From CATQHB01 sp965262595 (GTDB lineage: Bacteria > Chloroflexota > Dehalococcoidia > Lucifugimonadales > UBA3495): 64,000 nucleotides of DNA. Location: positions 3,162,001-3,226,000 of the forward strand of contig OZ253548.1 of NCBI GenBank assembly GCA_965262595.1, written 5' to 3'. A model generated the notes under the pieces. The model searched no databases and was not told the origin of the DNA. It saw only the letters and a program-made list of their open reading frames with translations. The position numbers and the translations under genes are program-made. Positions 26,747 to 36,906 of the stretch are shown piece after piece. Positions within the stretch are counted from its first letter, which is position 1. Each line of letters opens with the position of its first letter.

Positions 26747-29629
26747 TTGGAACAGGTTAAGACACGCAAGAAACTCATCGAGGTAGCCCTGCCGCTGGAG
26801 GCCATCAACGTCGCTTCCGCGCGGGAGAAGTCGATCCGTCACGGCCACCCCAGCACACTGCATCTGTGGTGGGCGCGGCGGCCCCTGGCAGCGGCCCGGG
26901 CGGTGTTGTTCGCCCAGATGGTGGATGACCCCTCCTCCCGCCCGGAGCTTTTCCCCGATCCGGAGGACCAGGTGCGGGAGCGGGAGCGGCTCTTTCGCAT
27001 CATCGAAGATCTGGTCAAGTGGGAGAACACCACCAACGAAACGGTGCTGGAAGCGGCCCGCCAGGAGATTCGCCAGAGCTGGCGGCGCACCTGCGAGGAC
27101 AACCAGGACCATCCCCGGGCGGCGGAGCTGTTCAACCCGGACCAGCTCCCCGCCTTCCACGACCCCTTCGCCGGCGGCGGCTCGATACCCCTGGAGGCCC
27201 AACGCCTGGGCCTGGAAGCCTACGCCAGCGACCTGAACCCGGTGGCGGTGCTGATCAACAAGGCGATGATTGAAATACCGCCCAAGTTCGCCGGTCGGAC
27301 GCCGGTGAACCCGGAATCCCGCCAGGGCAAAGGCTCCACCGACGCCGTCTGGAAGGGGGCAACCGGCCTGGCCGAGGACGTGCGCTACTACGGCAAGTGG
27401 ATGCGCAACGAAGCCGAGAAACGCATCGGCCACCTCTACCCCAAGGTGGGAGTTACCGAGGAAATGGTCCGGGAGCGGCCTGACCTGAAGCAATACCAGG
27501 GACGGAAGTTGACCGTCATCGCCTGGCTCTGGGCCCGCACGGTCAAAAGTCCCAATCCGGCCTTCGCCAACGTGGATGTGCCTCTAGCGTCCACCTTCTT
27601 ACTCTCTACCAAGAAAGGAAAGGAAGCCTACGTCCAGCCAGTGTTCGAGGATGGTGGCTATAGGTTTACGGTCAAGGTGGGGACGCCGCCCGAGACCGCC
27701 AAGAGCGGCACAAAGCTTGCGCGTGGTGCGAACTTTCAATGCGTCATGTCGGGCACAGTCATTAATGACCCTTACATCAAAGGGGAAAGCATGGCCGGAC
27801 GTATGGGCTGTCGCCTGATGGCCGTAGTGGCTGAAGGTAAGCGGGGTCGGGTCTACTTGGCCCCTACTCCTGAATACGAGGAAACGGCGAGACAAGCCCA
27901 GCCGTCATGGAAGCCTGACCAGGAAATGAACCGAGACACTTCCAATTTAGTGAGTGGCCGCGGGTATGGTTTCTTCACCTGGGCAGACCTTTTCACTAAC
28001 CGCCAACTGGTAGCCCTGACCACCTTCTCCGACCTGGTAACGGAGGCCCGCGACCGCATTCGCGCCGATGCCGCAGCCGCCGGAATGCCGGAAGACGCCA
28101 CGCCCTTGAGGGACGGAGGTGTCCGGGCAACTGCGTATGCCGAGGCGGTGGCGGTGTATTTGGCGTTAGCGGTGGACCGAATGGCCATGACTGGCAACAC
28201 GCTTGTTCGTTGGAACGGAGTCGGGCAAAAAGCACAACATTGCTTCGGTAGGCAGGCTTTGCCGATGGTTTGGGACTTCGCGGAGCCAAACTTCATGGCC
28301 GCCGCCACTGGCAGCGTTGATGCGGCGATTTTCTACTCGTGCGATCCACTTCAATGGTTCCAAGGGACTCACGAGGGGTTTTCCTGTCAAGCCAACGCCA
28401 TCTCTCAAGTTAATGCCGACTACAGACTTGTTTCGACAGATCCTCCTTACTACGACAACATCGGATACGCTGACCTTTCCGACTTTTTCTATGTCTGGTT
28501 ACGTAGGTCACTTCTGGCGAGCTTTCCCGACCTCTTCGCCACCTTGGCCGTGCCCAAGGCCGAAGAGTTGGTGGCTACACCCTACCGGCATGGAAACAAA
28601 CAGAAGGCAGAGGATTTCTTTCTTGATGGCATGACTTCGGCCATGCAGGGTCTGGCCAAACAGTCTCACCCTGCCTTCCCCATCTCAATTTACTACGCTT
28701 TCAAGCAATCGGAAACGAACGACGTTTCAGGGATTACTAACACCGGCTGGGAAACCTTTCTTGGAGCAGTATTCAAGGCGGGTTTTAGCCTTGGCGGTAC
28801 TTGGCCAGTAAGGACCGAGATGAGGACCCGTCAGGTCGGTATGACCACTAATGCCCTCGCCTCAAGCATTGTCCTGGTTTGCCGCCCCCGCCCTGCTGAT
28901 GCGCCCTTAATCACCCGGCGGGAATTCATCGATGCCCTAAAGCCCGAGCTGCTCGAGGCGTTGAGGAAAATGCAGCAGGGCAACATCGCCCCGGTGGATT
29001 TGGCCCAGGCGGCTATTGGGCCGGGCATGGCTATCTTCACCCGGTACTCCCGAGTCCTGGACGCCAGCGGAGAGGCGGTCTCGGTCCGGGAAGCCCTCTT
29101 CCTCATCAACCAGACCCTGGACGAAGTTTTGGCGGAGCAGGAAGGCGACCTGGATTCCGATTCCCGCTGGGCGCTGGCCTGGTTCGAGCAGTCGGGGTTT
29201 GGCGAAGGAGATTACGGCGTGGCGGAGACCCTCTCCAAGGCCAAGAACACCAGTGTTTCCGGTATGGTGGACGCCGGGATTGCGCGCTCCGGCGCGGGCA
29301 AGGTCCGGTTGCTCCGGCCCGAGGAGCTTCCGCCAACCTGGGACCCGGAGAAGGACAACCGGGGTTCGGTCTGGGAAACCACCCATCACCTGGTGCGGGT
29401 TCACGGGCAGCAGGGCGAGTCCGCCGCCGGCGAATTGTTGGCCAAGCTGGGCTCCGACGCCGAGTCCGCCCGCGACCTGGCCTACCGACTCTACCGCATT
29501 TGCGACCAGAAGAACCGCTCCCAGGAGGCCCTGGCCTACAACGCCCTGGTTCGCAGTTGGGGCGAGATTTCCGGGTTGGCCAGCCGTATCGTTCCCGAGC
29601 GTCAGGGCAATTTTTTTGAAGGTGATTAA
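26747..29629 (+). CDS. DUF1156-domain adenine-type DNA methyltransferase
   Basis: 960 residues from a TTG with an AAGGAG site. The N-terminus is DUF1156 (LIEVALPLEAINVASAREKS, HPSTLHLWWARRPLAAARA; about 8-50). The SAM loop DPFAGGGSIPLEAQRLGLEA starts near residue 139. The catalytic motif is DPPYYDNIGYADLSDFFYVW (about 565-584). Such proteins are large N6-adenine or N4-cytosine-type methylases. In this setting it probably marks host DNA so that the helicase/ATPase machinery spares it. It is followed after three bases by the DUF499 gene, so the two are translationally linked. Confidence 0.92.
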   Translation: MEQVKTRKKLIEVALPLEAINVASAREKSIRHGHPSTLHLWWARRPLAAARAVLFAQMVDDPSSRPELFPDPEDQVRERERLFRIIEDLVKWENTTNETVLEAARQEIRQSWRRTCEDNQDHPRAAELFNPDQLPAFHDPFAGGGSIPLEAQRLGLEAYASDLNPVAVLINKAMIEIPPKFAGRTPVNPESRQGKGSTDAVWKGATGLAEDVRYYGKWMRNEAEKRIGHLYPKVGVTEEMVRERPDLKQYQGRKLTVIAWLWARTVKSPNPAFANVDVPLASTFLLSTKKGKEAYVQPVFEDGGYRFTVKVGTPPETAKSGTKLARGANFQCVMSGTVINDPYIKGESMAGRMGCRLMAVVAEGKRGRVYLAPTPEYEETARQAQPSWKPDQEMNRDTSNLVSGRGYGFFTWADLFTNRQLVALTTFSDLVTEARDRIRADAAAAGMPEDATPLRDGGVRATAYAEAVAVYLALAVDRMAMTGNTLVRWNGVGQKAQHCFGRQALPMVWDFAEPNFMAAATGSVDAAIFYSCDPLQWFQGTHEGFSCQANAISQVNADYRLVSTDPPYYDNIGYADLSDFFYVWLRRSLLASFPDLFATLAVPKAEELVATPYRHGNKQKAEDFFLDGMTSAMQGLAKQSHPAFPISIYYAFKQSETNDVSGITNTGWETFLGAVFKAGFSLGGTWPVRTEMRTRQVGMTTNALASSIVLVCRPRPADAPLITRREFIDALKPELLEALRKMQQGNIAPVDLAQAAIGPGMAIFTRYSRVLDASGEAVSVREALFLINQTLDEVLAEQEGDLDSDSRWALAWFEQSGFGEGDYGVAETLSKAKNTSVSGMVDAGIARSGAGKVRLLRPEELPPTWDPEKDNRGSVWETTHHLVRVHGQQGESAAGELLAKLGSDAESARDLAYRLYRICDQKNRSQEALAYNALVRSWGEISGLASRIVPERQGNFFEGD

Positions 29630-29632
29630 GTA

Positions 29633-32600
29633 ATGGCAGATACCAACAATGAAAGAGTCGGCAAGGCTCTAGACCTGCTCAAGGAAGGGCTGGCGCCCTT
29701 CGTGGACCGGGAAATAAAGTCTGCCATGGAGTCCAACTTACTGACGGCGGACGATTTTCGGCGCTTCACAACCGGCTCGATGCTGTCCCAAAAACCAGTG
29801 GTCGAGTGGGACGTTGCCGGCCTGCTGGCGCTGATGTGGGAGACCTGGAATCAAGTCTTTCGCCAGACCCTGGGGCCTTCGGAAAGCGGACTAGTGGGCG
29901 AGATGCGGGGGCACCGCACCAGATGGGCGCACCAGGAACCCTTTTCCACCGACGACGCCTACCGGGCCCTGGACTCGACCCACCGGCTTCTCACATCGGT
30001 GTCGGCCCCCCAATCCGGTGATGTCGAAAAAATGAAGATGGAACTGCTCCGGTTGCGCTTCGCCGAACAAGCTCGGTCCCAGCGCCGCCGCACCACCGGC
30101 CCCGTGGTGGAGAACCGGTCAACCGCCGGGCTGTCGCCCTGGAGGGAGGTCGTAAACCCGCACCAGGACGTCGCCGGCGGACACTACCAACAAGCGGAGT
30201 TCGCGGCTGACCTTTGGCAAGTGTTTATGGGCGAAGGAGTCGCCGAATACCAAAACCCTTCCGAGTTCTTCCGCCGCACCTATTTGACCGACAGTCTGCG
30301 ACGCTTGCTGGTCAACGGGGTCCAGCGTTTGTCACGTAACGAGGGTGACCCGGTGGTCCAGTTGCAGACCAACTTCGGCGGTGGCAAGACCCATTCGATG
30401 CTGGCCCTGTACCATCTGTTTTCAGGCGCACCGCATGGCCAGTTGTCCGGTGTTGATGACCTGATGCAGGAAGTTGGGACGGTCCAACTTCCTGAGGTTA
30501 ACCGGGTGGTCTTGGTGGGAAATCGGATTTCTCCGGGGAACCCGGTGACCAAGGCGGACGGCACCCAGGTCAGAACCCTGTGGGGGGAACTAGCCTGGCA
30601 GTTGGGACTTGCGTCCGGCGGCGAGAGTGAAGCTCGGAAGGCATACGAACGGGTGCGGGCTGATGACGAACGGGCAACCAACCCAGGAGACACCATACGG
30701 GAACTGCTCAACGACTATGGGCCTTCCCTGATCCTCATTGATGAGTGGGTAGCCTACGCCCGCCAACTTCACGACCAATCCGATCTGCCCGCAGGAAGCT
30801 TCGAAACTCAGTTTACCTTCGCTCAGGCCTTGTCTGAATCGGCCAAGTTAGCCAGGAATTGCCTGCTGGTGATTAGCCTGCCCGCCTCGGAGACGACCGA
30901 CGCCACTGCAGCCGAAGAGGTGGGAGGTCTCCGCGGCAGAGAATCCCTGAACAGCTTGAGAAACGTTATCGGCCGGGTTGAGTCTCCGTGGCGGCCGGCC
31001 AGCGCTGAGGAGAGTTTTGAGATTGTGCGGCGGCGCTTGTTTCAGCCTATCACCGAAGAGGCAAACTTCGTTCAGCGGGATAACGTGGCCCGGGCCTACG
31101 GCGATCTCTACCGCAACAACCGGCAGGAGTTCCCTCCCGAGTGCGGGGAGACGGCCTATGAAGAGCGCATTAAAGCCGCCTATCCCATCCATCCGGAAGT
31201 GTTTGAACGTCTGTATTCCGATTGGTCGACATTGCAAAACTTCCAGCGGACTCGCGGAGTCTTGCGCCTGATGGCTGCGGTAATCCACAGCCTCTGGGAG
31301 AACGGCGACCGCAGCCCGTTGATAATGCCGGCGAACATCCTGGTGGACGACCCGTCGGTCCAGTCGGAGCTCAATCATTACCTGCCCGACAACTGGCCGC
31401 CGGTGATCGAGCGGGATATCGACGGGCCTAACTCTCTGCCAACACGGACCGACGGAGAAGTACCCAACCTGGGAAGATACGCCGCCTGCCGCAAAGTCGC
31501 CCGGACGGTGTTCCTGGGGTCTGCGCCGATTCCGTCGGCGGCCAATCAAGGGTTGGAAGACCGGCGAATCAAGTTGGGCTGCGTCAACCCGGGCGAGCCG
31601 GCTGCCGTATTCGGCGACGCTATGCGCCGGTTAGCCAGCACCGCGACCTACTTGTACCAAGACGGGACGCGGTATTGGTACTCAACCCAGCCGACCGTGG
31701 CTACCCTGGCCGAGAGCAGGGCGGAAGAATTGCGCCGCAACCGGGACAAGGTGGACGCGGAGATCGAAAAACGGGTCCGAGAAGAGGTGAGCAACCGTGG
31801 AGACTTCAAAGCAGTCCATGTCTTCCCGGCGTCGGGTCAGGATGTTCAGGACGACTATGATGCACGCCTCGTCGTTCTCGGACCCAACTACCCCCACACC
31901 CGGGGCCAGGAGCCGGAGAGCCGTGCCACCACTGTCGCCAAGGCCGTTTTGGAGTTCCGGGGCAACACGCCCCGTTCGTTCAGGAACGGGTTGGTGTTCC
32001 TGGCGGCGGACCAAGCGAGGCTCCAGGACTTGGAGGATGCCGTGAGGCGCTACCTGGCCTGGGACTCAATTTTGAGTGAAAAGGACAGGCTGGACCTGCC
32101 GCCCCACCAGGTCAGGCAAGCGGAGACCCGTAAGCAGGAATCTGACAACGCGGTTAAAGGGCGCATTGGGGAGACCTACCAATGGCTGCTTGTCCCGGGA
32201 CAGGCGTCCCCTGCGGACGGCGTAAAGTGGGAGAGCATCAGGCTGACCGTGCAGGGGGCCTTGGCAGAACGGGCCAGCAAGCGGATGCGGAACGACGAGT
32301 TGCTGATCACCAGCTACGGCGGGACCCGGCTGCGCATGGAGCTGGATAAGATTCCTCTGTGGCGAGGGAACCACGTATCCATTCGTCAACTGGTTGAAGA
32401 CTTTTCTAAATATTCATACCTGCCCAGGCTGCAAGGACCCGCGGTATTGCTGGAAGCGGTCCGGGGCGGCCTATCCTTGATGACGTGGGAGCAGGACACC
32501 TTCGCCTATGCCGAAAGCTACGACGAAGAGGCGGGGCGGTACCGTGGGCTACGGGCCATGCAGACCTTCCCGATCGCGGAAGGGGATACTGGGCTATTGG

Positions 32601-32986
32601 TCAAGCCAGACGTTGCCCGGCAGCAGATGGACGCAGAAGCGGCAGCGGTTGCCGTTCCGGCGGAAGGACCTGGCATTGGTTACGATCCTCAGCCCCCCGA
32701 TCCGGGTAAAATCGGCGACGATTCGAACGTTGCCCTCATCAACCCACCGCGAGCTAGGCGGTACCACGGTTCGGTGATGCTTGACCCCACTCGCCCAGGG
32801 CGTGACGCCGGTGTGATCGCTGACGAGATAATCGCTCACCTAACGGCGCTGGTCGGGGCCAACGTAAAGATAACCCTGGAAATCGAAGCTGAAATCCCCG
32901 GAGATGTGCCCGACAACGTAATCCGCACCGTCACCGAAAACAGCCGGACCTTGAAGTTTGAAGCCAGCGGGTTTGAGAGCGAGTAG
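29633..32986 (+). CDS. DUF499-family large ATPase
   Basis: 1117 residues. N-terminal region YRALDSTHRLLTSVSAPQSG. Walker A in QTNFGGGKTHSMLALYHLF (about 243-261), Walker B in SLILIDEWVAYARQLH (about 363-378), and a sensor-type stretch NCLLVISLPASE. The first 160 residues resemble the Swt1/HEPN-like front end often attached to DUF499. The C-terminal 120 residues include an ATP-grasp-like or small accessory region (PTRPGRDAGVIADEIIAHLT). DUF499 proteins recur with DUF1156 methylases and SNF2 helicases in defence islands. The biochemical role is unproven but nucleotide-driven DNA surveillance is the usual inference. Confidence 0.9.
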   Translation: MADTNNERVGKALDLLKEGLAPFVDREIKSAMESNLLTADDFRRFTTGSMLSQKPVVEWDVAGLLALMWETWNQVFRQTLGPSESGLVGEMRGHRTRWAHQEPFSTDDAYRALDSTHRLLTSVSAPQSGDVEKMKMELLRLRFAEQARSQRRRTTGPVVENRSTAGLSPWREVVNPHQDVAGGHYQQAEFAADLWQVFMGEGVAEYQNPSEFFRRTYLTDSLRRLLVNGVQRLSRNEGDPVVQLQTNFGGGKTHSMLALYHLFSGAPHGQLSGVDDLMQEVGTVQLPEVNRVVLVGNRISPGNPVTKADGTQVRTLWGELAWQLGLASGGESEARKAYERVRADDERATNPGDTIRELLNDYGPSLILIDEWVAYARQLHDQSDLPAGSFETQFTFAQALSESAKLARNCLLVISLPASETTDATAAEEVGGLRGRESLNSLRNVIGRVESPWRPASAEESFEIVRRRLFQPITEEANFVQRDNVARAYGDLYRNNRQEFPPECGETAYEERIKAAYPIHPEVFERLYSDWSTLQNFQRTRGVLRLMAAVIHSLWENGDRSPLIMPANILVDDPSVQSELNHYLPDNWPPVIERDIDGPNSLPTRTDGEVPNLGRYAACRKVARTVFLGSAPIPSAANQGLEDRRIKLGCVNPGEPAAVFGDAMRRLASTATYLYQDGTRYWYSTQPTVATLAESRAEELRRNRDKVDAEIEKRVREEVSNRGDFKAVHVFPASGQDVQDDYDARLVVLGPNYPHTRGQEPESRATTVAKAVLEFRGNTPRSFRNGLVFLAADQARLQDLEDAVRRYLAWDSILSEKDRLDLPPHQVRQAETRKQESDNAVKGRIGETYQWLLVPGQASPADGVKWESIRLTVQGALAERASKRMRNDELLITSYGGTRLRMELDKIPLWRGNHVSIRQLVEDFSKYSYLPRLQGPAVLLEAVRGGLSLMTWEQDTFAYAESYDEEAGRYRGLRAMQTFPIAEGDTGLLVKPDVARQQMDAEAAAVAVPAEGPGIGYDPQPPDPGKIGDDSNVALINPPRARRYHGSVMLDPTRPGRDAGVIADEIIAHLTALVGANVKITLEIEAEIPGDVPDNVIRTVTENSRTLKFEASGFESE

Positions 32987-33079
32987 CCGTAGCATCCGAT
33001 TTGTTGCTGGGAGTCCCATGTAAGAACCTCAATTGACTTCGTTGCTTAGACGGGAGCGGTTCAGGCACACCTGACCATC

Positions 33080-33613
33080 ATGCAGGGCGTGATCCAAAGG
33101 ATGACGGAGAATAGCCGTTCTAGTAAGGTCTGGTGCATCACCCTTGTGTCAGCGGTGTTTGTGCTGGTGGCGAGAACTGGCAACCCGCATCATGCTTTAA
33201 CCGCCATAGTGCCGATCGTGTTATTCCTTGTGCAAGACACATACTATCTCGCTCTGGAAAGAGCGTTCCGTAGTTCTTATGAAACCTTCGTCCAAAAACC
33301 TCATGGAGAAAGCCTTACATCGCTTGACCTTTACGAGGTTAGGCCGGAGGGTTCGGTGCCGCGCCATTTCCTATCCAGCCTTCGGTCGTTCTCAATTGAG
33401 GAATGCGATGTGGTGGTGATCCTCATCGGGCAAGACACGCACAACGCTCCGGGTATCAAGACGGAAGTCCGTATCGCGCGGCGTCTAAAGAAGCCGATAG
33501 TTCAAGTAAGACCTAAAAGGCGGCCTTACACGGGCTTTCCAGGCTTAGAAGCTCCGATTCCCTGGAGATGGAGTCGCATAAATCAGCGTTTAGACGCTTT
33601 GGCAGACGGTTAG
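33080..33613 (+). CDS. Two-TM protein with TIR-like (ThsB/DUF1863-type) domain
   Basis: 177 residues. Two transmembrane helices at about 17-33 (VWCITLVSAVFVLVART) and 37-52 are followed by a juxtamembrane helix. The C-terminal half (about 95-150) has the second half of a TIR-like fold: CDVVVILIGQDTH, then GIKTEVRIARRLKKPIVQVR, with Glu129 in the place of the catalytic/structural Glu. The first beta strand typical of TIR (xxISY) is not obvious, so this may be a compact or partly replaced domain. It lies 93 bp after the DUF499 gene on the same strand, suggesting an effector attached to that cassette. The start may instead be the ATG at 33101. Confidence 0.6.
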   Translation: MQGVIQRMTENSRSSKVWCITLVSAVFVLVARTGNPHHALTAIVPIVLFLVQDTYYLALERAFRSSYETFVQKPHGESLTSLDLYEVRPEGSVPRHFLSSLRSFSIEECDVVVILIGQDTHNAPGIKTEVRIARRLKKPIVQVRPKRRPYTGFPGLEAPIPWRWSRINQRLDALADG

Positions 33614-33836
33614 ACCGAGACAGAAAATGGGTTAACTTATGGGTAGGCGCGTAGAGGGTTGGTTGGGAGGTTAAACCGATGAAGACTAGGCACGGGAATC
33701 CCCTCCGAATTGACGGCAAAACGTACAACGTCACGTGGGTCTCGCCAAGTGCCTAACGGCAAATAGTTATCCGGGTCGGCAGTACTGGAAAACCTGAGGA
33801 CACCGGGATTATCCAACGGTATTTGAGGAGGCCGGC

Positions 33837-33995
33837 ATGAATCTTGGGGAGCCGAAACCAGGGGAAACCTTGGGTTTCGACATCGACGACGGAACCGGGC
33901 TTCGGGTGGCCCGCGCCCGGTTCGAGTCCGAATTCAGGTTTTCTTGGTCGCTGTTCGATGGCTTCGACCGTATTCGCATCCTAAGTGTACCGTAA
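33837..33995 (+). CDS. 52-residue ORF, possible N-terminal stub of a PLD-type protein
   Basis: Good ribosome-binding site (GAGGAGG, six bases before ATG). The peptide (MNLGEPKPGETLGFDIDDGT ... FDGFDRIRILSV) ends in a pattern (LRVARARF...FDGFDRIRIL) like the start of PLD-type nucleases (LRIATAFF...VRLL). The sequence then passes to the decayed ATPase frame, so both may be relics of one larger gene. Low certainty. Confidence 0.35.
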   Translation: MNLGEPKPGETLGFDIDDGTGLRVARARFESEFRFSWSLFDGFDRIRILSVP

Positions 33996-34914
33996 GCCGT
34001 CATGTGGCAAATAGAGTCTTATAGACACTCTAATGACCTCTATGTTCGGAAAGGCTTACAGCGTCGAAAAAAGGGAATTCACGAAAGGTAGCCTCCGGGA
34101 CATCCAATACGCATACAAGCGTTTCCCCGCCGTTTTCGATGACATCGGCTGGGCTGCCATTCGAAACCATGGCGAGGACGTAATCAAGGATGAAATACCC
34201 CCTCTGGTCCCCCAATACCCTTGTTTCGTGCTGTCGATGAACCAGGAGCTAAAGGCGTTTAGCGACCAAATCGTCAAGCGCAGCCTTATGATTTACATCA
34301 CCACGGCGCTTCCCTCCTACAAGGAGAACCTACGGCACGACTTACACCTGAAAGTACAGGAAATGCGTCGGAGTCTATCCACTCATCTCTACGGCGAATA
34401 CTTTAAGAGGGTCCTGGGTGGACTCGACCAGAACCCCCAACCCGAGGACTGTCTGGAGTTTTCCTCTACCATTCTCGCTGAACTCATAAAAGAACACTTG
34501 GACGAAAGCCCGCCCAAATGGTGTACCCCCATCAAGTGGAACGATTACGCAGACAAGCGCCACGAAAGGGTTAAAGCCCAGATCGACCACTTGTTAAGGG
34601 CGGCCAAAAGAATGAAAAAGGAGGGCGATCAACCCACAGGCTGGATACTGGAGGGTGACAGGGTAATCGTGGTGGAACAGACGGACACTTTCGGGCGACG
34701 AGAGTTCGATTGGAAAAACGTTCCATCCACTCTCATAGACGAGAACGCCAGCGTCGGGGGGGACTGTCTTGGACCGCCCCGCGCCGGAGGAATTCCTGGG
34801 CAGGAATCTCAGTGGTCGCCGACACGGTTTGATGACCTGGTTATTTGGAATAAGATGATTAGACGGCATACCGATCCTCCTGGCTATGCCTCAGATTCAG
34901 GTTTTCCATACTGA
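33996..34914 (+). pseudogene. C-terminal part of a P-loop ATPase, decayed start
   Basis: The frame open from about 34015 (ATG at 34033) encodes FGKAYSVEKREFTKGSLRDI, then the Walker B-like RFPAVFDDIG and a helical C-terminal part. Reading the same frame upstream gives PSCGK, a TAG, then SLIDTLMTSM, which looks like a P-loop (GxxxxGKT) destroyed by a stop codon. The first several hundred residues expected for such proteins are missing. Exact family not recognised; it is interpreted as a remnant of a defence ATPase. Confidence 0.5.
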
Positions 34915-35855
34915 GTTCAGGGAGAACGCGAGCGCAGAGTTAGGTGGGCCCCGATATTCGGACAGGTAGCTAAGTGAGGGTTCTGCTCCTAAACTAAGAG
35001 CAGCGGGAGCTGCGAGGACTGGAAAAGGTCAACGGGGAATGGCTGCTCATCTGCACCGCCACAACCTGCTCAAGCTGTTCCGCTTCGGTCGACCGGCCCC
35101 CGGATGAGCATGGGCCGCCTGGCTAACCGAGCGCCTGGGGTGTCCACCCCACCGATTGGGAACGACGTCCCATGCACCGAGCCTCCCAGAGTGAGCAACG
35201 TCAACCGGCATGAATGATGGACCCCGACCCATCGTGGCTTGCCCGGGAGACTGGTTAGTCAATACTCGGACTCGCTCCGAGGTTATAATAGAAAACATGG
35301 AACTCGGAGGTGGACCCCATTAGTTGGACAGAAATGGGGCTGATTTAAGAGAGAGTCCCGCCGGTCCCGGATCGGTTGCCAACACTGGTTCCTGCGCCCA
35401 CCCCCTATTTGATATTCTATCGCCCACTGCTTCTTGATGTCCGAGACGGTCGAATTACCTACAAAATGGGTATCAAAACGGCGGACACCCTCTCCGCCAG
35501 ATGCCCGTATCCCGTTAGTCTCAATAACTTCCGTTATATGCTAGTCGCGCCCGGTTTCCCGGGGTATTCCAATTGCCACGGCCGCCGCATCAAGAGATAT
35601 GAGGGACATAGGGACCGTTCGTAATCTCGTGCAGTAAAGCGCCCTGGCCTGGTCTTTCGCGTTCCCGTTACAATTGTCAGCTTAGCCAATAGCGCGAGGC
35701 CAGGCCGAGTTCATATTTGCCCAAAGGCAGCAAGAGGACGTATAATTTCCGTTAACCGATGCAAAAAGCAATTTGCTGCAGTGCTCGGTTCCGATGTCTA
35801 ACCGGGGAAAAGGGCACAATAGGTTGCCTCACAATTTTTTGCAGAGGAGATAAAT
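34915..35855. other. Long intergenic stretch
   Basis: No supported gene. A stretch at about 35308-35332 (TGGACCCCATTAGTTGGACA) resembles an IS3-type terminal sequence, but no transposase follows. The short open frame at 35376-35624 lacks family character. It marks the right edge of the defence island. Confidence 0.4.
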
Positions 35856-36410
35856 ATGCCAGCGACAGTCAAAGGCCTCGGCCATATTGGTTTCTACGTT
35901 AATGACCTTGATCTCATGAAAGACTTTTATGCCAATTTCATGGGGATGACTCTGACCAAGGTCGGTCCGCTTGGAGCGTTTTTCAGTGCGGACCCGGAGG
36001 GCGTCGACCATGAGATCGCACTGATTAACGGACGGACTTCGCTCGAAGACCCGCACTGGATTCAGCAGATTTCCATGCGCGTAGATTCCCTCGATGACCT
36101 CCGTGACTTCAAGAGTCGCATCCATGAGCACGGTTACCAGTTGGACCGCATCGTCACTCATGCCAGCGCTATCGGCTGCTACTTCCGCGATCCGGAGAAT
36201 AACCCTACCGAGGTGTTCTGGCTAACCGGCTATCAGTCATGGGCCCAGGTCGGCATCCCCATCGACGTTGATCAGTCGGACGAAGAGGTTATGGCCGAGG
36301 TGCGTCGGTCCTGGGAGGCGGTCCAAGACGTGGAAATGGGCAAGGTAGCCAGCCCGGAAACGCTCAACGCCATCCGCGAGCTGAACTCGGCTGCGGCCGC
36401 CAGCCGCTAA
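35856..36410 (+). CDS. VOC-family (glyoxalase/extradiol dioxygenase-like) protein
   Basis: 184 residues with a strong ribosome-binding site (GAGGAGATAAAT before ATG). The first 125 residues form one vicinal-oxygen-chelate unit. The candidate metal ligands are His10 in GLGHIGFYV, His52 in DHEIALI and a Glu in PTEVFWL near 119. The family covers ring-cleaving dioxygenases, glyoxalases and resistance proteins, so the substrate cannot be read from sequence. The C-terminal 55 residues are an extra helical tail. It stands alone. Confidence 0.85.
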   Translation: MPATVKGLGHIGFYVNDLDLMKDFYANFMGMTLTKVGPLGAFFSADPEGVDHEIALINGRTSLEDPHWIQQISMRVDSLDDLRDFKSRIHEHGYQLDRIVTHASAIGCYFRDPENNPTEVFWLTGYQSWAQVGIPIDVDQSDEEVMAEVRRSWEAVQDVEMGKVASPETLNAIRELNSAAAASR

Positions 36411-36792
36411 ACCCGCGCTTCGACCCAGATCAGCCGCTTCGGCCGCGAGTATTTATGGACCAAAGCGTGGTCAATGTCTTCGTAAATGGAAAGCGGTGTG
36501 CCGCGGTGCGAGTCTATTCCGGCCGGAAAGATAGCGCCGGCGTCTCGTTGCGATCCCCAGGTGCGGGCGCTGAGTCGAAGTCGCTGGATTCGTATGAGAC
36601 GGAAGCATCTACGAGCATTGGCGCACGACGGCAGGCCCGCACACCCTTCTGAGATGAGAAGGTGACGGCGATGACCACACGAGATTTGCCGGAAGAAACC
36701 GGTCACCAACCGCCACCTTCGGTCTCTCACTCATCACATATCGCTAAGTCGGCGCCCTCTGGGCAATTTCACACCCGGGAATTGACGAGTTA

Positions 36793-36906
36793 GCGTACCT
36801 CTGAAAAAGTCCGTGACCTGGGTGTTTATCCCTACCCGTCGTTCCTGCGAAGGCAGGAACGACGGGGTGAAGGCGCTGGCGTTTAATGACTTATTCAGAG
36901 TATCCT
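36793..36906. repeat. MITE copy, shortened
   Basis: Begins TACCTCTGAAAAAGTCCGTG and ends GACTTATTCAGAGTATCCT, so both inverted ends are present, but only one internal hairpin (CGTTCCTGCGAAGGCAGGAACG) remains. It is about 40 bp shorter than the other copies. It lies in the gene-free stretch between the VOC gene and the amidohydrolase. Confidence 0.8.

Noticed and set aside
22902..33613. Calling the cassette DISARM
   Set aside because: The helicase resembles DrmD, but no DrmA, DrmB (DUF1998) or DrmC is present and DUF499/DUF1156 point to a different arrangement.
35376..35624. An 82-codon ORF in the gap after the island
   Set aside because: No ribosome-binding site, family match or conserved-looking composition.
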